NCBI GenBank assembly: GCA_018398765.1
Contig: JAHBMJ010001187.1
Span: forward strand, 1-12,500
Length of the DNA stretch: 12,500 bases
DNA from: Chromera velia
Lineage: Eukaryota > Sar > Chromeraceae
Direction of reading: 5' to 3'
In this document: one piece after another, positions 8,167-12,500 of the stretch
Layout of the letters: every line of letters begins with the position of its first letter
Position numbering within the stretch: the first letter of the stretch is position 1
Position numbers and translations under genes: made by a program
The notes under the pieces: generated by a model
What the model was told of the DNA's origin: nothing
Seen by the model: the letters and a program-made list of their open reading frames with translations, nothing else
Database searches by the model: none

Positions 8167-8202
8167 GAGGTCGCCCCCACAAACGGCAGGGGGGTGTACC
8201 TC
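8167..8202 (-). other. Second hairpin in LINE copy 2 3' UTR
   Basis: GAGGT (8167-8171) pairs with ACCTC (8198-8202), and CCCCC (8174-8178) pairs with the G run at 8189-8194. The two stems are joined through a small internal loop, and the terminal loop is about 10-11 nt. It lies between the GNRA hairpin and the heptamer tail. Confidence 0.55.
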
Positions 8203-8234
8203 ATCGCTAAGGCTCAGACCACACCCCGTAGCCC

Positions 8235-8250
8235 GCCTGGTTTCCCAGGC
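8235..8250 (-). promoter_or_regulatory. GNRA-tetraloop hairpin in LINE copy 2 3' UTR
   Basis: In the sense (minus-strand) RNA the sequence is GCCUGG-GAAA-CCAGGC, a perfect 6-bp stem capped by a GAAA tetraloop. A compact stem-loop near the 3' end is the recognition element in several stringent-type LINEs. That function is inferred; the structure itself is plain in the sequence. Confidence 0.65.
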
Positions 8251-8299
8251 CGCTAATAAACAACAATCTGTCTGTGCTTTGTATGCTTTGGTCTATGGG

Positions 8300-9445
8300 C
8301 TACTCAGAAGGGACTGCTTCAAAAATTGATCCAATCACACAGGACGAAAGGACACTTTGGCTTTGTACACGCCCTCTCTCGATTCTTCTTTCTCCTTCTC
8401 CCTCCCTTAGCTGTCTTGCTGCTTCCATTACTTCCAGGATGGTCTTGTATTCTTCTTTTCTTCTTTCCGTTCCTCCCTTTCTTTTTGTGATCACTCCGTG
8501 TCTCTGTGTCAGCACTGTTTCATCTAACGAGCTTCCAGGTGCGTACCTTCCTGGGCTTTCCTTGAACACTCTTCTTCTGAACGCCGCCCTCCCCAGAAAC
8601 TCATCCACCGCACTATATCCTTCGTTCATCAAGAATTTGAACAGAGCCTCAGTGTGCAGTCTTCCCGTTTGTCCTTTTCTTTTCTCTCTGCAAACTTCTC
8701 TTGCTCTCTTTTCTTTTCCCTCGTTCCAGTCTGCTCCTAATGTTCTATACATGTGCGATCTTTCTCTATCATAAATCGGACACTTAGTGAGCATATAGAT
8801 CTCGTCCTCCAACACCTCTATTTCTATCCATCCTTTGTAAAAAGGGCAGAGTCTCTCCTCCAACGGCACTCTCTACCGTCGTCTTTCTGGCACTTTTCCC
8901 TCTGTTCCCGCTAACGTCCTGTTTCCTACTCTACAGGCTGCTTTCCTTCTGTGTTCTCCTCTTGGTGCTACCGTTTTATAATAAAAGGGCACCCGTCCCA
9001 GTTTTTCTTTCTCTATTTTCATTCTCTCTCTTGGTCTTTCTTCTGAGGCCTTTTCAAACAAAATGAGCTGTAATCTGTTTCCGTTTGCTTTTATTCAGTG
9101 TATGTGTACCATATAGACTTTTCTTCCTTTTTCTCTCTATCTTCTATCTCTCTCTCTCACTTCCCTCTCAATTCTCTACCTGAAGATTTCTTTCTTCCTC
9201 TCTTTTATTTTTTTATCTGTCTTGCTTACAATCCATCTTAAAGTTTCTATCCTATCTACTCTTTCATTCACTGCGTGTGTCCCTATCTCTCCTAGCTGGC
9301 CTGCGAGCTTCTCTTTTGAAAAAGGATGAAGGCCTCTCTCTGTGAATAGTGCTTGTGTACATTTCTTCAAGTGCAGAAAGAAGTGAAAGGGATGCAACTC
9401 TGTTCTTCTTCCCCTCTTCAGTTCATCCTCCACTCCTCCTCTCAA
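8300..9445 (-). pseudogene. LINE copy 2 C-terminal domain with degenerate Cys motif
   Basis: One frame runs from 9445 to a TAG at 8300-8302, interrupted by TAG at 9176-9178, further stops in the low-complexity stretch 9062-9175, and TAG at 8873-8875. It starts where the RT frame ends: the RT stop at 9442-9444 overlaps this frame by one base step, so a single-base shift joins them, and LRGGVEDEL continues the RT tail sensibly. Near 8850-8770 it reads RLCPFYKGWIE, then EDEIYMLTKCPIYDRER. This matches the ReeRlCplC ... E.E.H.l..C..Y...R block found at the end of many CR1/Jockey-type ORF2 proteins. The second Cys and the His are both replaced by Tyr here. The block is thought to bind nucleic acid. 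The remaining 150 or so residues are charged and not recognised. Confidence 0.75.
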
Positions 9446-10860
9446 GCAATGAATGACAGCTTACCCAATCGCCTCCTTCCAGGGGGAATCCTCTTTTCTT
9501 TTAGTGCTTTTCTTGCCCATCTGATCGTGCTCTCTACCACTTCAATGTTAATTAGAAACATCCCCCCCTCCATCAATATAGTGTCTGCGCTTTCTGTCTT
9601 CCTTAGCCCCAAGACCCACCTCACAAAACGTCTTTGTTTTTCGTCGAATTCTGCACAGGCCTTGTCTGTGCATGCATGTATCTCACATCTATATATCCAC
9701 ACTGCACGCACCGCCTGATTAAACAAATGAAAACATTCTGCAGGCGGCACGGCTGGCTGTCTGGCTAACTTTCCTATCAATGCTTGCATGCATCTCTCTG
9801 TTCTCACTGCTCTGTCTGCCATTATTACGTCAAGGTCGCAGTTTGAGGGAAGAACCAGACCCAAAAATGGCTGTGCTTTCTCTTCTTTCAGTACCATGCT
9901 GCCTATTCTGATCTCTTCTGTCTGCCTTTGCCTTCCAAACCTCAGTACTCTCGATTTATCAGAAAAGAGGAGACGGAGCGGCTCTGCGTACTTCCTCAAT
10001 CCCTCCAGCAGTTTGTTTAATTCTCTGTCTGTTGCATCGAGCAAAGACGTATCGTCTGCAAATAATACGGAAAAAAAATCCCCATACCTCCCATCCTCTC
10101 CGACCGGTACTTTCAGTCTTTCTCCCTGTTTTCCTATTCTCCTTCTCCCAGCCCTCCCTTCCTTTTTTACTCTCTCTGACAGGTCGTATACGTATCTTTT
10201 AAAAAAAGTGGGCCCACTAGTCCTCCCTTGTTTCGTCCCTATTTATTCTGGATACCACTTTCCTGTCCCTTTCACTTTTGCTCTTACTTTCTCAAGCGAT
10301 GCCAAGGCCCATCGGATTAACTCCTCTAAAACCCCTGCCTCTCTCAGTTGCTGCTCAAGCTTGCTATGCCTGACTTCGTCAAAAGCTTGAATGAAATCAA
10401 CGAGGACCATAATCACAGAGAGATGGTGGACAATCACAAACAAAAGAAGAAAGATGGCATCGCATGTTCCTACTTTCTTTCTATATGCAAACTGCCATGG
10501 GTTTTGCCTTGCTTCTCTCTCTATATTATTGCCAAGAATCGTGTTCCCCCATTTTGCGTCTACATATATAAGGTACATGTTTCTCCATCCCTCTATCACT
10601 GCCTGTGACTTGCCAGGCTTCGCCAATGCCGTCACCGGTAAATCATTTCATCCCTCTGGCCACCATGCATAACAAAAAGATACATTGATCAAATCAGCAT
10701 ATACATTCACCATCAGTTAAGATTTTTTATGCAACCTGAGCAGACCTGGAGGCATTCCATCCTTTCCAGCAGCCTTCTTAAGATTCCCTGTTTTTTTCAT
10801 TGCCTCCCTCACTTCTTTTTCGGTAGTTATCTTCGTGTTCTTTTCTCTTACTGCTGTGCA
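9442..10860 (-). pseudogene. LINE copy 2 reverse transcriptase domain, three in-frame stops
   Basis: A single frame covers the whole domain. N to C it shows KKAAGKDGMPPGLLR (about 10776-10735), WWPEG then ALAKPGK (about 10660-10615), WRNMYLI in the place of the usual wRpIsLl, WQFAYRKKVGTCDAI, motif A VDFIQAFDEV (Asp codon 10396-10398), a motif B remnant GTKQGRTSGPTFF (about 10239-10201), motif C FADD (10051-10062), then the thumb ending in FDEKQRRFVRWVLGL. Stops are TAA 10717-10719, TGA 10648-10650 (following WWPEG, where relatives usually have Trp, so probably TGG to TGA) and TAA 10243-10245. The catalytic Asp residues survive, while motif B has lost its usual QGdplSP form. It would have copied the element's RNA at the target site. 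Confidence 0.85.
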
Positions 10861-11720
10861 TCTTTTGCATTCTTCTTTCTTTTCTGTTTCCACTTCATCG
10901 TCTGGGAGCTTTATCTGTTTTTCCTATCCTTTTGCAACTTGTTTCATTGTGAGACTATCCTTTATCCTCCTCGGTTCTCTCTTCTTGTCTTCTGTTCCTA
11001 GTCTCCTCTAGACCCCCCAGGATCCTCCTTCTCCTATTTCCTTCCTTATTCTTTGCACCTTTCTCATTGTTTCCTTGGATGCTTCCCTTTTCCCAATCCT
11101 GATCCTCTCTCTCTCTACCTCTTTTAGTTGTTTTCTTCTCTCTTCGTATTCTCTCTACTATCTCTCTTCTTGCCCTCTTTCTGTCCCCTCGCCTTTCTTC
11201 TGTTTCAAATTTTTTATTTTCCTTCTGATTTTTCTTTCGAGTGCTCTTATTCTTCTTTGCTCTGCCTTTTCTATTCTCACTGACTTATCGGCTTCTAAGG
11301 CTTCTCCATTCTCTTTTCTTTCCCTCTTCTTTTGTTGTCTTAGTACCCGCCTGTATGTTTCCTCTCTTACCTGTCTCATTTTCTTGTATTCTCTTTCTAA
11401 TGCTTCTTTCTCTACGGTTTCTCCTTTCTTCCTAGTACCATTTGCTTCTCGGGATCTAGTCTCGGGATACCTCCCCTATCTTCTTTATGGTGACCCTCGT
11501 GTCCAATTCTTCTATGAATTCTCTTTCCGTTCTTCGTATGAAAGTCCCTTTCCATCTGGGTCTTATTCTGTCCTCTTTTTTTTCTGTTTCTTTGAAGATT
11601 AGTCTTTTCCGTCCTTTCTTCTCTTTTTATCCTCTCTTCTTTTCCTTCTCTTTTCTCTCTCCCTTCTTTTCCTTCTCTTTTCTCTCTCCCTTCTTTTCCT
11701 TCTCTTCTTGTGATGGTTTT
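10861..11720 (-). pseudogene. LINE copy 2 linker between endonuclease and RT, Lys/Glu/Arg-rich
   Basis: This is strongly charged, probably alpha-helical or coiled-coil sequence. The part at 11379-11158 (RRIRALERKIRRKIKNLKQK and neighbours) and the stretch just before the RT (IKLPDDEVETEKKEE) share the RT reading frame, while the part right of 11627 is in the endonuclease frame. At least one frame change therefore lies between about 11627 and 11380, and a few stops are present. All APE-type LINEs have a basic linker here, but this one is long and low in complexity, partly through a 27-bp tandem repeat. Confidence 0.6.
11640..11706 (-). repeat. 27-bp in-frame tandem repeat, about 2.5 copies
   Basis: The plus-strand unit is 27 pyrimidines (TTTTCCTTCTCTTTTCTCTC then TCCCTTC). 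Copies at 11640-11666 and 11667-11693 are identical, and a partial third follows to about 11706. Because 27 is a multiple of 3, the minus-strand frame gains a 9-residue repeat (KEKEKKGER) without shifting. Confidence 0.85.
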
Positions 11721-12495
11721 TTCTTTCCTCCTTTAAGGGTCAGTCTTAAACATGCATGATCAAAAAGGGCACTCGTCAACATACACAACAAAAATGATGC
11801 ACAAGACAAAAGCAAACAAGGAGTTACGCATACATAATTGATGAGAGATTCGCTGCCCCCTGCACTCCGATAGGTGCACTGACCATCAAAAGTAAAGTCG
11901 TGCTCCCTCCCTCCCTCTTTAAGTGCACATTTTCTGAGGCCATTCAGTGGGACCAGTCCGACTCGGAGGTTTTCGCAGAACCTTATGAACAGCTTTCCTT
12001 TCCAATTTTCCGTTTCATCTTCTGATGTTCTCTCTGGTTGGTATGCCCCCTCCGCCCTCCCCCTCCTCACCATTCCTTCCCATTCGTCCCCTTCTTCGTC
12101 TCCTTCCCTCCCTCCCTATACCACCATAGGCACCTTGTTTGCTGTCCTGGCATTGAAGTCCCCGCATACGCATACTTCATTTGCTCGTTCGACGTCTCCT
12201 CTTTGCTTTCTTTCTCTTCTCTTTTCCTCCACTTTCTCCCTTATTTCCTCAAGAAAGCCGTCGTTTTCATGAGTAGAGTCTTCTAGCGGGTCATACAGTC
12301 CCAGTATCAGTGGGAATCCCAGTGCCTGTACAAATTTAAAACGGCTGCTTCTGTTGCTCTTTCTGTCTGGAAGCCCAGTTCTCTTGCTCTTCTGCTCAAT
12401 AAAACCGCAACCCTTCCTGTGGCTATCACCATTCTCCCTTCTCTCTCCAGCGGGTAGTTTGTACCCCCCATCCCTCTTCCACTCAGACTGCACAT
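11721..12495 (-). pseudogene. LINE copy 2 AP-type endonuclease, 5' end beyond window
   Basis: This domain belongs to the endonuclease/exonuclease/phosphatase fold and would nick target DNA to prime reverse transcription. Visible blocks, N to C: GRMVIATGRVAVLLSRRA (frame ending at 12307, the usual GGVAill strand); then, in a second frame, FKFVQALGFPLILGLYDP (vYgP strand) and FLEEIREK; GDFNAR with its catalytic Asp/Asn (GDFNA at 12149-12163); NWKGKLFIRFCENLRVGLVPLNG; SLINYVCV (about 11848-11825) in the place of SxIDyv; and ALFDHACLRLTL (FDH at 11756-11764) in the place of SDHxxl. Defects are a frame change around 12310-12400 and a TAG at 12116-12118. The N-terminal strands with the first catalytic residues lie right of the window. 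Confidence 0.8.
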
Positions 12496-12500
12496 TGTTA

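Larger units (their letters stand above)
8132..8299 (-). other. 3' UTR of LINE copy 2 with two hairpins
   Basis: Between the last stop of the LINE reading frame (TAG, 8300-8302) and the heptamer tail lie about 168 bases with no significant frame and higher GC than the flanking DNA at 7618-8103. It folds into the hairpins at 8235-8250 and 8167-8202. Its position and structure fit the 3' tail that the element's reverse transcriptase recognises in CR1/L2-like LINEs; that role is inferred. Confidence 0.6.
8104..12500 (-). mobile_element. LINE copy 2: long APE-type non-LTR retrotransposon, 5' end beyond the window
   Basis: On the minus strand the element reads, from the right edge: AP-type endonuclease, Lys/Glu-rich linker, reverse transcriptase, C-terminal domain with a degenerate Cys motif, then a structured 3' UTR and four 7-bp repeats. 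The coding part is at least 4.2 kb. Coding identity is clear from the motifs GDFNAR, SLINYVCV/FDH, KKAAGKDG, LAKPGK, DFIQAFDEV, FADD and RRFVRWVLGL. Stops and at least three frame changes make it non-functional. It differs clearly from LINE copy 1 in every shared motif, so the two are separate insertions and probably different lineages. The lack of poly(A) and the short-repeat tail argue for a CR1/L2-like 3' end and against an L1-like one. Confidence 0.88.

Noticed and set aside
8274-8774. Plus-strand frame of 166 codons rich in Ser/Leu/Pro
   Set aside because: It is the antisense of the LINE copy 2 C-terminal domain, whose Cys-motif block on the minus strand is the real signal.
936-9178. Reassignment of TAG as a sense codon, suggested by several TAG stops inside LINE frames
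   Set aside because: TAA and TGA stops and frame changes also break LINE copy 2, and the bestrophin-like gene gives no in-frame TAG to test. Ordinary pseudogene decay is enough.
10729-11602. Plus-strand Phe/Leu/Ser-rich frames resembling membrane proteins
   Set aside because: They are antisense to Lys/Glu/Arg codons of the LINE linker. Pyrimidine-rich DNA reads as hydrophobic residues by default.
1-12500. CRISPR arrays, tRNA and rRNA genes, bacterial operons
   Set aside because: No regularly spaced direct repeats with unique spacers, no cloverleaf with a T-loop GTTCRA box, and no rRNA-like segment were seen. Gene density and the LINE content are eukaryotic.

Overview
The window looks like nuclear DNA of a eukaryote, most likely a protist or microalga. 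There is no operon structure and no bacterial gene spacing. One apparently intact host gene sits between two decayed non-LTR retrotransposons (LINEs), and the remaining space holds AT-rich and simple-repeat DNA. The host protein resembles a bestrophin-like family that I associate with algae and stramenopile/alveolate protists, which is my only taxonomic hint. A chromerid-like alga would fit, but I cannot prove it from the sequence.

Layout, left to right. 1-692: intergenic, a short GC-rich island followed by AT-rich DNA with a perfect 18-bp palindrome. 693-3083, minus strand: LINE copy 1, a 797-codon frame holding the tail of an AP-type endonuclease, a proline-rich linker and a reverse transcriptase. 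It is broken by two in-frame TAG codons and truncated at both ends. 3084-5655: no recognised gene. It contains an AT-rich stretch, a 12-bp-stem hairpin, about 950 bp of purine-rich, 4-nt-phased degenerate microsatellite, about 1.1 kb of nondescript DNA and a (GACT)8 run. 5656-7617, plus strand: a bestrophin-like membrane protein with a long disordered C-terminal tail. 7618-8103: AT-rich, no gene. 8104-12500, minus strand, running off the right edge: LINE copy 2, which reads endonuclease, Lys/Glu-rich linker, reverse transcriptase, Cys-motif C-terminal domain, then a structured 3' UTR ending in four 7-bp repeats.

The two LINE copies clearly differ in sequence and probably come from different lineages. 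Copy 2 keeps its own 3' end: a perfect stem with a GAAA tetraloop in the sense RNA, a second hairpin, and a heptamer tail instead of poly(A). This fits the CR1/L2 style of 3'-end recognition. Both copies are dead by sequence because of stops and frameshifts. The host gene is on the opposite strand and seems undisturbed. I see no CRISPR array, rRNA or tRNA gene, and no clearly novel multigene system. The points most worth a second look are the 3' end of LINE copy 2, the bestrophin-like gene with its possible spliced signal-peptide exon, and the long phased microsatellite.
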